The notes under the pieces: model-generated | What the model saw: the letters and a program-made list of their open reading frames with translations, nothing else | Told to the model about the DNA's origin: nothing | Database searches by the model: none | Translations under genes and position numbers: made by a program | NCBI GenBank assembly: GCA_017353825.1 | Contig: JAFMSC010000198.1 | Span: 1-7,500 of the forward strand | Length of the DNA: 7,500 nt | DNA from: Hyphomicrobiaceae bacterium | Lineage (GTDB): Bacteria; Pseudomonadota; Alphaproteobacteria; Rhizobiales; Hyphomicrobiaceae | Direction: 5' to 3' | In this document: positions 1 through 6,392 of the stretch, piece by piece | Numbering within the stretch: the stretch's first letter is position 1 | Layout: every line of letters begins with the position of its first letter

Positions 1-308
1 GCGTGTACTGGCCGGGCGGGGGCGCGCCCCTCGATATCCTGCTCGAGGAGGGCCCCGATGTCGTGGAAACGCCGGCCTTCGCGGATGCCCGCTCCGTCCC
101 CGAGGCGTGCAGCGGATGCGCGCATTTGGCCGCCTGTGGCGGCGGCTGCGCCGGCCGCCGCCGGCTCAGGGGCGCGCTCGGCGAGCCGGACCCCTATTGC
201 CCGATCGTGCGCGGGGAGAGCCGGCACCTCGCCATCCGTCAGGCTGCCGCCCGCGAGATGCCCAAGCTCGAGAGCGCCTGCACCACCATTGTCATCGCCC
301 GCGATTGA
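1..308 (+). CDS. Radical SAM protein, C-terminal SPASM domain (5' end outside window)
   Basis: This is the C-terminal end of a protein whose reading frame is open to the left edge (first complete codon at base 3); it ends at TGA 306-308. Numbering from that codon, cysteines at 36, 39, 45, 49 and 66 form C-x2-C-x5-C-x3-C followed by a distant cysteine in a PDPYCP context. This is the hallmark of the SPASM domain, which binds auxiliary [4Fe-4S] clusters in radical SAM enzymes that modify peptides or build cofactors (PqqE, MftC and AlbA/anSME relatives). The catalytic CxxxCxxC motif would lie upstream and is not visible, so assignment to the superfamily rests on the SPASM part only. A further cysteine sits in the tail (residue 93), in a segment reading ACTTIVIA that I do not recognise. 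The gene converges on the hydrolase gene with a 19-bp gap. Substrate unknown. Confidence 0.85.
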   Translation, partial: VYWPGGGAPLDILLEEGPDVVETPAFADARSVPEACSGCAHLAACGGGCAGRRRLRGALGEPDPYCPIVRGESRHLAIRQAAAREMPKLESACTTIVIARD

Positions 309-325
309 GCGCCATCCCTGCGCTC
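307..325. terminator. Possible bidirectional stem-loop between convergent genes
   Basis: A perfect 6-bp inverted repeat (GAGCGC at 307-312, GCGCTC at 320-325, 7-nt loop) fills the gap between the stop codons of the convergent radical SAM and hydrolase genes. Its position suits a shared transcription end. No clear T-run follows on either strand, so a rho-independent terminator is not demonstrated. Confidence 0.3.
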
Positions 326-327
326 GC

Positions 328-1218
328 TTAGCGCTTAAGGCGCCGTTCGGGCGGCTCGTCGGGGCTGTCTTCCTCGTCGCTGGCGAGCGTCTGGAAAATG
401 CCGTGCTGCAGGCGAGCCGCGAACTCCAGCGTGCGTGCGACGACGATCTGGCGCTGCCGGTCCATGGTGACAATGTGATAGCTGTCATCGAGCACCACCG
501 TCTCCGTAAGGCCGCCCAGGCTGCTCTGCAGGAAGTGCAGGTTGCGCAGGCTCGCCCGGTCGTCGTCACGCGGATGAATGATGAGGGCGGGCTGGCGAAC
601 CTCGGCGATCTCGCTGCGCACACGCTGTACGAGCCAGCGCAGCTCCAGCATCAGGCTGCCGGGCAGCGCCGCGACGCCGGCGCGCGAGCTGTCGCCGCTC
701 TTGATGGCCCGCTCGACGAGTGCGCGCAGGCGCTCGTCCTTGATGCCCCAGGGGTGCCTCTCGGCGAAGGGGAACCAGTCGGCGAACCACTTCTTGGTCA
801 CCAGCTGGAACAGCGCCGCGTGCCAGGGCACGCCCCAGCCGTCGAGCCACAGCGACGGCGCGTAGAGCGCCAGCCCCGAAACGGCATTGGGGCGCGCTGC
901 CGCAAGGCGGAGGGCGAGGATGGCGCCGACGGAGAGCCCGCCCACCACGATCGCGTTGCACCGGTTCGCCATCCGATCGTGCTCGCTCTCCACGCTGGCA
1001 TACCAGTCGGTCCAGGCCGTCGCCTTGAGTTCGTCCACCGTCCCGCAGTGACCCATGAGTTGCGGCACGTGCACGCTGTGCCCGGCGCCGGCCAGCCCAT
1101 GCGCAACATAGCGCAGCTCCAAGGGCGTGCCTCCGAGGCCATGGATCAGCAGAAACCCGAGCCGGTCGCCGGCAAGGCGGATGCTCTGGTCGGTTACGTA
1201 CATGGTCCGGTCGGTCAC
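328..1218 (-). CDS. Alpha/beta hydrolase, Est30/YvaK-like carboxylesterase
   Basis: This encodes a 296-aa serine hydrolase of the alpha/beta fold. Visible elements are the oxyanion-hole HGLGG loop at residues 26-30, the nucleophile elbow GLSVG at 94-98 (Ser96), an acidic DDD cluster at 218-220 following ALIIHPR that supplies the acid, and DDSYH with the catalytic His258. The order and spacing resemble Est30/YvaK-type carboxylesterases and monoacylglycerol-lipase-like enzymes. There is no signal peptide or membrane segment, so it should be cytoplasmic. The C-terminal ~30 residues are charged (DEEDSPDEPPERRLKR) and likely disordered. The start is taken as GTG at 1218-1216: it overlaps the phosphatase stop as GTGA and has a GGAGGA Shine-Dalgarno 11 nt upstream. 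An ATG at 1203 is the alternative but lies too far from that site. The open frame continues upstream of the GTG only as an overlap with the phosphatase gene. The ester substrate is unknown; pairing with a phosphatase suggests a small-molecule or lipid-modification step. Confidence 0.9.
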   Translation of the reverse strand: MTDRTMYVTDQSIRLAGDRLGFLLIHGLGGTPLELRYVAHGLAGAGHSVHVPQLMGHCGTVDELKATAWTDWYASVESEHDRMANRCNAIVVGGLSVGAILALRLAAARPNAVSGLALYAPSLWLDGWGVPWHAALFQLVTKKWFADWFPFAERHPWGIKDERLRALVERAIKSGDSSRAGVAALPGSLMLELRWLVQRVRSEIAEVRQPALIIHPRDDDRASLRNLHFLQSSLGGLTETVVLDDSYHIVTMDRQRQIVVARTLEFAARLQHGIFQTLASDEEDSPDEPPERRLKR

Positions 1219-1937
1219 GGGCAGGCCTTTCCTCCGCGCGCAGCCGGCCTCGGGCCACCCGGTCGCTGATCGCGCCGGTCGAGCCATTCGGCCAGGATCC
1301 GGGTAGCGTCGTCGAAATTTCTGAACGACGCGTATGCCAGCCCCTCTGCCCGGCAGAAATCGGCCAGCGCCCCCTTGGCGATGACGAAGCCAGCGCGCAT
1401 CGCCATGCAGAAGTCGGAGCGCCCGTCGCCGACCACGACGCAGCGCTCGTCGCGCCATAAGCCCTTATTCGGGCTGTGCGCGCACTTGCAGTTGGCCGCG
1501 CCCGACCGGCAGTCGGCGCGGCCATAGGGCAGGGCGAGGCGCCAGCGGTCGCCCCCCTGCCATTGGAGCGCATTGGCGAAGAATGGGAGGGCCACGCGCT
1601 CCCGACCAAGCGTGCCCCCAACGACCCGGTCGAAGCCATCTGAGACGACGGTCACCTCGATGCCGCGGCGGCGGCACAAGCTTACAAATCCGTTAAACGC
1701 CGGATCGAGCCGGACCGCGCGGATGGCGGCATCGAGCTCGGCGGGCGTGGCGCGCAACAGGGCGGCCTGCCGCTGCATGCACACCCGTGAGGTGATCCTC
1801 CCCGCCTGCCACTCCGCCTCGATTGCCCGCCACGCGGGGTCGGCGTACTGCTCCAGGATTCGGTCCGTCGGGTCGTCGGGGGCGATGGTTCCATCGAAGT
1901 CAACGAGCGCGCTGTAGCGCGTTTCACGCGGCGCCAC
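1215..1937 (-). CDS. MtnX-like HAD-IB family phosphatase
   Basis: This encodes a cytoplasmic Mg2+-dependent phosphatase of haloacid dehalogenase subfamily IB. From the chosen GTG start (240 aa), motif I is DFDGT with nucleophile Asp13 and general acid Asp15, motif II is VVSDG (Ser99), a candidate motif III lysine is Lys158, and motif IV is GDGRSD (170-175). Family members include MtnX (2-hydroxy-3-keto-5-methylthiopentenyl-1-phosphate phosphatase) and phosphoserine-phosphatase-like enzymes. No methionine-salvage genes are visible, so MtnX function itself is not implied. Cysteines at 143, 150 and 152 resemble the cysteine-bearing segment seen in this subgroup. The start is uncertain: GTG at 1937 places motif I near the N-terminus as is usual and has AGG 8 nt upstream; a TTG at 2000 would add 21 unconserved residues with no Shine-Dalgarno. 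Its TGA overlaps the hydrolase GTG, implying translational coupling. Confidence 0.88.
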   Translation of the reverse strand: MAPRETRYSALVDFDGTIAPDDPTDRILEQYADPAWRAIEAEWQAGRITSRVCMQRQAALLRATPAELDAAIRAVRLDPAFNGFVSLCRRRGIEVTVVSDGFDRVVGGTLGRERVALPFFANALQWQGGDRWRLALPYGRADCRSGAANCKCAHSPNKGLWRDERCVVVGDGRSDFCMAMRAGFVIAKGALADFCRAEGLAYASFRNFDDATRILAEWLDRRDQRPGGPRPAARGGKACP

Positions 1938-2239
1938 CGGGGTTGCCTGGCGCCTCCGGCAGCGGTCGTTCTCCGACAGGGGGACGCGCGGTAGGGACAA
2001 CTGATGGATGCTCGGTCAACGATGCTTTTCCGCGCACGCTGCGCCGTTTGCCAAGCTGCGCGCCGGTTGCGGTGTGCGGTGCGAGGATGGCAGGCCCTGC
2101 CCGCGCGGGCACTCGGGGAAAACCAGCAGAGCGTGGGCGGGACTGTCCGGGGCAACCCGCCCGCCGTTTTGGTAAACGCGCCCCCGACCTGCCCCTGTGC
2201 CCTGGTCACGTCACAAAGTGCGGAGGCGTTTGCGCGCCG

Positions 2240-2250
2240 CACAATTTGTG
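2240..2250. promoter_or_regulatory. 11-bp palindrome, possible operator
   Basis: CACAATTTGTG is a perfect odd palindrome (CACAA-T-TTGTG) located about 90 bp upstream of the promoter candidate for the kor operon. It is A/T-richer than its surroundings. No particular regulator is implied; it is short enough to arise by chance. Confidence 0.2.
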
Positions 2251-2336
2251 AGCGCTGCAAGCATCGGAGGGGCTGGCATGGCGGCCACACTCGGCGTTTT
2301 CCTGCATGGGAATCCACCATCGCGCCATCGTCCAAG

Positions 2337-2365
2337 TTGGGCGGAGTCGCTTGCTTGTGTAGGAT
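2337..2365 (+). promoter_or_regulatory. Candidate sigma70 promoter of the kor operon
   Basis: TTGGGC (2337-2342) and TAGGAT (2360-2365) are separated by exactly 17 bp. They match TTGACA at 3/6 and TATAAT at 4/6 positions. Transcription would begin near 2372, giving a leader of about 40 nt before the ATG at 2411. This makes the upstream GTG at 2366 unlikely as a translation start, since it would abut the -10 box. Confidence 0.35.
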
Positions 2366-2410
2366 GTGCGACAAGAGAGTGGAAAACCTTACCAAGGGAT
2401 CCTTCTCATA

Positions 2411-4255
2411 ATGCAGCCTAGCGAAATCGGGGCCCGACGTCGGGGACGGACGGCCCCTACGGATGTTTCCAATCCGAGCTATTTCCATAAGGTGGTAGAC
2501 TGCCAGTGGGCATGCCCCAGCCACACCCCGGTCCCCGAGTACATCCGGCTCATCGCCCAGGGCCGCTACGCGGCGGCTTATATACTCAATTGGGAGAGCA
2601 ACGTCTTTCCGGCCATCCTTGGCCGCGTCTGCGACCGCCCCTGCGAACCCGCCTGCCGGCGCGGGCGCGTCGAGGAGAAGCCGGTCGCCATCTGCCGCCT
2701 GAAGCGCGTGGCCGCCGACTACAAGGGCGAGATCGATGCCTTTCTGCCCGAGATACCCGAGGACAAGAACGGCAAGCGCATCGCGCTGATCGGCGCCGGC
2801 CCGGCCTCACTGACCGTGGCGCGGGATCTCATGCCCCTGGGCTACAGCTGCGTGCTGTTCGAGAAGGATGCCAAAGCCGGCGGGCTGATGCGCTCCAACA
2901 TACCCTCATTCAGGCTGCCGGAAGGCGTGCTTGACGAAGAGGTGGAGCGCGTCCTGGGCTTTGGCGTCGAAACGCGTTTCGGCCACGAAATCAGCAGCCT
3001 TGCCGCGCTTCTCAAGGATGAGTTTGACGCGGTTTTCATCGGCACCGGTGCGCCCAAGGGCAAGGACATCGATATCCCCGGCCGCCGGGAGGCGGCGGCC
3101 AACATCCACATTGGCATCGACTGGCTGACTTCGGTTGCCTTTGAGCACATCGACCGCATCGGCCGGCGGGTGGTCGTGATCGGCGGCGGCAACACCGCCA
3201 TGGACTGCTGTCGTACCAGCCTGCGTCTGGGCGCAACGGATGTGAAGGTCACAGTGCGTTCTCCACGGCGCGTGATGAAAGCCTCTCCATGGGAGATCGA
3301 GGACGCCGAGCACGAGGGCATCCCGATCTTCGACAACCATGCACCCAAGGCGTTCGTGCTGGAGAACGGTAAGCTCGTGGGTATCCGCTTCCAGAAGATG
3401 GCCGAGGTGGGTATTGACACGCGCGGCCAGCCACGCCTCGAGCCCCTCGGCGAGGAGGTGGTGTTGGAGTGCGATGACGTGCTGCTGGCGATAGGCCAGG
3501 AGAACAGGTTCGCCTGGATCGAGCGCGATATCGGCATCGAGTTCGACCAGCGGGGCATGCCCAAGGTCGATAACACGACCATGATGTCGTCGAGGGCCGG
3601 CGTGTTCTTCGGCGGCGACGCCGCCTGGGGGCCGGAGAACATCATCAAGGCGGTCGCGCACGGTCATCAGGCCGCGATCTCAATCGACCATTACTGTCAC
3701 GGCGAAAGTCTCAACCAGCGGCCCGCGCCCGGCGTCACGCTGATCAGCCAGAAGATGGGCATCCACGAGTGGTCCTATAAGAACGCCTATGCCAACTTGA
3801 AGCGCACGGCCATGCCGCATGCGGACAAGGCCAAGGCGCTGCGCGACCTCAAGGTCGAGGTGGAGCTGGGCTTCGATGACAAGCTCGCCGCCAAGGAGGC
3901 CGAGCGTTGCCTCAATTGCGACGTGCAGACGGTGTTCTCGTCGCCCCTGTGCATTGAATGCGACGCCTGCATGGACATCTGCCCGGTCGACTGCATCAAT
4001 TTCACCATCAATGACGACGAATCAGCCTTGCGCCAGACGCTGCGCGTGCCCGCGCGCAACGTGGCGCAAGACCTCTACGTCTCCGAGCCGTTGAAGACGG
4101 GCCGCATCATGGCCAAGGACGAGGACGTGTGCCTGCACTGCGGGCTGTGCGCCGAGCGCTGCCCTACCGGTGCCTGGGACATGAAGAAGTTCATGTACGT
4201 GGAGGCGCAGGCCTCCGAGGCCTGCCTGACGCACCACAATGCCTATCTGCGGTAA
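2411..4255 (+). CDS. GltD/NfnL-like FAD-NAD(P) oxidoreductase with C-terminal 2x[4Fe-4S] ferredoxin domain
   Basis: This encodes a 614-aa cytoplasmic flavoprotein. Residues 1-105 hold an N-terminal cysteine-rich domain as in glutamate synthase small subunit and NfnL (Cys31, 35, 74, 78, 82, 95). An FAD-binding GAGPAS follows at 128-133, the NAD(P)-binding GGGNTAMD at 258-265, and the second FAD contact GGDAA at 401-405. The C-terminus is ferredoxin-like: Cys514/517/520/524 and Cys574/577/580/584, two CxxCxxCxxxCP sets separated by an unusually long linker, preceded by a CxxC at 500-503. The likely role is electron transfer between ferredoxin or KorAB and NAD(P)H, as proposed for oxidoreductases encoded beside 2-oxoglutarate:ferredoxin oxidoreductase genes. 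A generic glutamate synthase role is unlikely without gltB. ATG 2411 is chosen because AAGGGA (2394-2399) lies 11 nt upstream; GTG 2366 would add 15 residues. It is the first gene of the three-gene operon, 119 bp ahead of korA. Confidence 0.9.
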   Translation: MQPSEIGARRRGRTAPTDVSNPSYFHKVVDCQWACPSHTPVPEYIRLIAQGRYAAAYILNWESNVFPAILGRVCDRPCEPACRRGRVEEKPVAICRLKRVAADYKGEIDAFLPEIPEDKNGKRIALIGAGPASLTVARDLMPLGYSCVLFEKDAKAGGLMRSNIPSFRLPEGVLDEEVERVLGFGVETRFGHEISSLAALLKDEFDAVFIGTGAPKGKDIDIPGRREAAANIHIGIDWLTSVAFEHIDRIGRRVVVIGGGNTAMDCCRTSLRLGATDVKVTVRSPRRVMKASPWEIEDAEHEGIPIFDNHAPKAFVLENGKLVGIRFQKMAEVGIDTRGQPRLEPLGEEVVLECDDVLLAIGQENRFAWIERDIGIEFDQRGMPKVDNTTMMSSRAGVFFGGDAAWGPENIIKAVAHGHQAAISIDHYCHGESLNQRPAPGVTLISQKMGIHEWSYKNAYANLKRTAMPHADKAKALRDLKVEVELGFDDKLAAKEAERCLNCDVQTVFSSPLCIECDACMDICPVDCINFTINDDESALRQTLRVPARNVAQDLYVSEPLKTGRIMAKDEDVCLHCGLCAERCPTGAWDMKKFMYVEAQASEACLTHHNAYLR

Positions 4256-4326
4256 CGCAAGTTGGTTCTTCCCTCTCGGCGCAGGCCGGGGAGGTCCCCA
4301 CAAACGACGATATAGAACAATCAGTG

Positions 4327-4354
4327 TTGGGTCGATGCTTGGCTTGACCCAAGC
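4327..4354 (+). other. Two mutually exclusive hairpins in the spacer before korA
   Basis: TTGGGTC (4327-4333) pairs with GACCCAA (4346-4352), a 7-bp stem with a 12-nt loop. GCTTGG (4337-4342) pairs with CCAAGC (4349-4354), a 6-bp stem with a 6-nt loop. They share CCAA, so only one can form at a time. No T-run follows, arguing against an intrinsic terminator. The structure ends 5 nt before the korA Shine-Dalgarno (GAGG at 4360-4363), so an effect on processing or translation initiation is possible but unproven. Confidence 0.35.
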
Positions 4355-4374
4355 TAAACGAGGCAACGTGTGAC

Positions 4375-6195
4375 ATGAGCGGTGTCAACGATTTCGTGGT
4401 GAAGTTCGCGACCGTGAACGGCTCGGGCTCGGCGAGCGCCAATGGCATCTTCGCCAAGACCCTGTTCCGCATGGGCATCCCGGTGAGCCCCAAGAACATC
4501 TTCCCCTCCAACATCCAGGGCCTGCCCACGTGGTACGAGGTACGGGTTTCAGAGGCCGGCTATCTGGCGCGCCGCGACGGCATCGACCTGATGGTCGCCA
4601 TGAACCCGCAGTCCTACCAGGACGACCTGGGCGAGATCGTGCCCGGCGGCTGGCTGCTCTACGATTCCACGCTGCCGCGCGTGTGGCCGCGCGATGATGT
4701 GAAGGTGCTGGGGATCCCCATCGCGGAAATGTGCGCCAAGAAATGGCCGGACCCACGCCAGCGCCAGCTGTTCAAGAACATGGTCTATGTCGGCGCGCTC
4801 ACGGCGCTGCTCGACATCGATATGGAGGTGCTGCGCAAGACCATCGCCGACCAACTCAAGGGCAAGGAGAAGCTTGTCGCCGCCAACATGGAAGCGGTGA
4901 TGCTGGGGCACGAGTACGCCGCCCGGAACTTCGACTGTCCGCTGCCCATCAGCGTGCGCTCGGCCGAAACCGCCAAGGGCAAGATCATCACGTCAGGCAA
5001 CTACGCGGCCGGCCTTGGCGCGCTCTATGCCGGTGCCACGGTGTGCGCGTGGTATCCTATCACGCCCTCCACTTCGCTGGCCGAGGGTTTCGAGCGGAAC
5101 GCGCAGCGGCTGCGCGTGACCAAGGACGGGCGGCACCTCTACGCTATCGTGCAGGCCGAAGACGAACTGGCGGCCATCGGCATCGCCATCGGCGCCGGCT
5201 GGAACGGGGCGCGCGCCTTCACCGCCACCTCCGGTCCCGGCATCTCGCTCATGAGCGAGTTCCTGGGGCTCGCCTACTTCGCCGAGGTGCCGTTGGTGCT
5301 GTTCAACATCCAGCGCGGCGGCCCGTCCACCGGCATGCCCACGCGCACGCAGCAGTCGGACATCCTCGCCTGCGCCTACGCCTCGCACGGCGACACCAAG
5401 CACGTGCTGCTGTTCCCCAACGACCCGACCGAGTGCTTCGCGCTTGGCGCGGAGGCCTTCAACCTCGCTGAGCGGTTGCAGACACCCGTGATCGTCATGT
5501 CCGACCTCGACATTGGCATGAACGAGTGGGTGTGCGAGCCCCTATCGTGGGACGACAAGCGCGTGCACGACCGCGGCAAGGTGCTTGATGCCGACACGCT
5601 GGAGCGGTTCAAGGAGATCAAGGGCCGCGAATGGGGCCGTTACCAGGACATCGACGGCGACGGCATTGCCTACCGCACGCTGCCTGGCACGCACCCCTCC
5701 AAGGGCGCCTTCTTCACGCGCGGCACCTCGCACGACGAGAGCGCCCGTTATACGGAGGATGGCCGTATCCACGCTCGCGTGATCGACCGCATCCGGCGCA
5801 AGCTCGACACCGCCGCCACGCTGGTGCCGAAGCCTGAGGTGACCATCCACGACAAGGCTAGCAAGACGGGCCTCATCTACTTTGGCTCCAATACGCACGC
5901 CGTCAACGAGGGGCTCGATCTCCTGGAGCGCGAGGGTCTCAAGATCAACGCGCTACGGCTCAGGGCCTTCCCCTTCACGCGCGAGGTGGTCGCCTTTTGC
6001 GCCGCCCACGAGCGCATCTTCGTGGTGGAGCAAAACCGCGACGCTCAGATGCGCTCCCTTCTCATGACCGAGGCCGACGTGCCCGGCCCCAAGCTGATCC
6101 CGGTGCTCTGCTACGACGGCATGCCCATGACGGCCGCGTTCGTGCGCGGCGCCGTGCTGAAGGAGCTGCGCCCAACCCAGGCCGCGGCGGAATAA
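4375..6195 (+). CDS. korA: 2-oxoacid:ferredoxin oxidoreductase alpha subunit, gamma-alpha fusion (probable 2-oxoglutarate type)
   Basis: This 606-aa subunit works with KorB in CoA-dependent oxidative decarboxylation of a 2-oxoacid to acyl-CoA, CO2 and two low-potential electrons. Residues ~1-185 are the gamma domain (starting with a glycine/serine-rich NGSGSASANG), and ~200-606 are the alpha domain. Alpha hallmarks are YPITPSTS (227-234), QAEDELAAIGIAIGA (260-274) with the acidic residues expected to contact thiamine diphosphate in this family, SGPGISLMSE (286-295) and QRGGPSTGMPTRTQQSDI (313-330). This gamma-alpha layout with a separate beta gene and no ferredoxin subunit is the two-subunit KorAB type known from Thauera, Hydrogenobacter and Mycobacterium. 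The substrate is inferred to be 2-oxoglutarate; pyruvate or branched-chain oxoacids cannot be excluded. ATG 4375 has GAGG 11 nt upstream. The protein ends at TAA, 197 bp before korB, an unusually long gap for subunits of one complex. Confidence 0.93.
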   Translation: MSGVNDFVVKFATVNGSGSASANGIFAKTLFRMGIPVSPKNIFPSNIQGLPTWYEVRVSEAGYLARRDGIDLMVAMNPQSYQDDLGEIVPGGWLLYDSTLPRVWPRDDVKVLGIPIAEMCAKKWPDPRQRQLFKNMVYVGALTALLDIDMEVLRKTIADQLKGKEKLVAANMEAVMLGHEYAARNFDCPLPISVRSAETAKGKIITSGNYAAGLGALYAGATVCAWYPITPSTSLAEGFERNAQRLRVTKDGRHLYAIVQAEDELAAIGIAIGAGWNGARAFTATSGPGISLMSEFLGLAYFAEVPLVLFNIQRGGPSTGMPTRTQQSDILACAYASHGDTKHVLLFPNDPTECFALGAEAFNLAERLQTPVIVMSDLDIGMNEWVCEPLSWDDKRVHDRGKVLDADTLERFKEIKGREWGRYQDIDGDGIAYRTLPGTHPSKGAFFTRGTSHDESARYTEDGRIHARVIDRIRRKLDTAATLVPKPEVTIHDKASKTGLIYFGSNTHAVNEGLDLLEREGLKINALRLRAFPFTREVVAFCAAHERIFVVEQNRDAQMRSLLMTEADVPGPKLIPVLCYDGMPMTAAFVRGAVLKELRPTQAAAE

Positions 6196-6239
6196 GGCTG
6201 GATCGGCGACGTGATGCGCAACGCAACTCACAGACTCAA

Positions 6240-6354
6240 CGTTGTTCCCGCGAAGGCGGGAACATCGAGGCCCTCGCCGCGAGGCTCTGGTTTCTGCACG
6301 TTTCCCAACGTTTGTGACCTGGTGACCTGGGCCCCCGTGTTCGCGGGGGTGACG
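6240..6354. repeat. REPIN-like inverted pair of palindromic repeats between korA and korB
   Basis: Two related hairpins lie in opposite orientation within ~115 bp. The first is GTTCCCGC (6244-6251), loop GAAG, GCGGGAAC (6256-6263), an 8-bp perfect stem. The second is CCCCCGT (6332-6338), loop GTTC, GCGGGGG (6343-6349), 7 pairs including one G-T. Read on the opposite strand, the second shares the CCCGCGAA core of the first, and the ends are symmetric (CGT at 6240, ACG at 6354). A small CCTCG/CGAGG stem lies between them (6272-6284). This matches the dispersed CCCGCGAA-type intergenic palindromes common in Pseudomonadota genomes, arranged as a REP doublet. It carries no ORF of its own and no T-run, so it is more likely an inserted repeat and mRNA-stabilising or attenuating structure than a terminator. 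Confidence 0.75.
6314..6329 (+). repeat. Tandem 8-mer GTGACCTG x2
   Basis: GTGACCTG occurs twice head-to-tail immediately before the right-hand REP hairpin. It could be a local slippage duplication or part of the repeat's internal spacer. Function is not evident. Confidence 0.5.
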
Positions 6355-6392
6355 CCAGTCAAGAGTTTGGCTACCTCACGGAGGCGCAACCC

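Larger units (their letters stand above)
1938..2410. other. Divergent intergenic region with no convincing gene
   Basis: This stretch lies between the minus-strand phosphatase and the plus-strand oxidoreductase. Short open frames cross it, but their codon third positions lack the strong G/C bias of the flanking genes. It contains a promoter candidate (2337-2365), an 11-bp palindrome (2240-2250), a tandem GTCAC pair (2205-2214) and a 47-codon ORF (2278-2421). I found no tRNA, recognisable riboswitch or strong terminator. For the minus-strand operon a TTGGCA (complement of 2049-2054) resembles a -35 box but has no acceptable -10 partner. Confidence 0.6.

Noticed and set aside
58..1269. 403-codon plus-strand open frame opposite the hydrolase gene
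   Set aside because: It is antisense to a clearly conserved alpha/beta hydrolase with an intact catalytic triad, and its translation is rich in Arg, Ala and Pro with no recognisable motifs. This is typical of GC-rich antisense frames.
1219..1458. N-terminal extension of the hydrolase frame up to 1458
   Set aside because: It would overlap the phosphatase motif IV region in another frame and encodes an Arg/Gly-rich low-complexity stretch. The GTG at 1218 has the ribosome site and the usual family N-terminus.
2366..2410. Upstream GTG start for the flavoprotein
   Set aside because: The added 15 residues show no family similarity and the GTG abuts the candidate -10 box, while ATG 2411 has a Shine-Dalgarno.
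2842..3667. Two long minus-strand open frames (253 and 268 codons) within the flavoprotein gene
   Set aside because: They overlap the FAD/NAD(P)-binding core of a well-supported protein and have no ribosome site or recognisable domain.
6240..6354. CRISPR array or intrinsic terminator in the korA-korB spacer
   Set aside because: There are only two related units, in inverted rather than direct orientation, with no regular spacers. Neither hairpin is followed by a T-run, so a REP-type doublet fits better.
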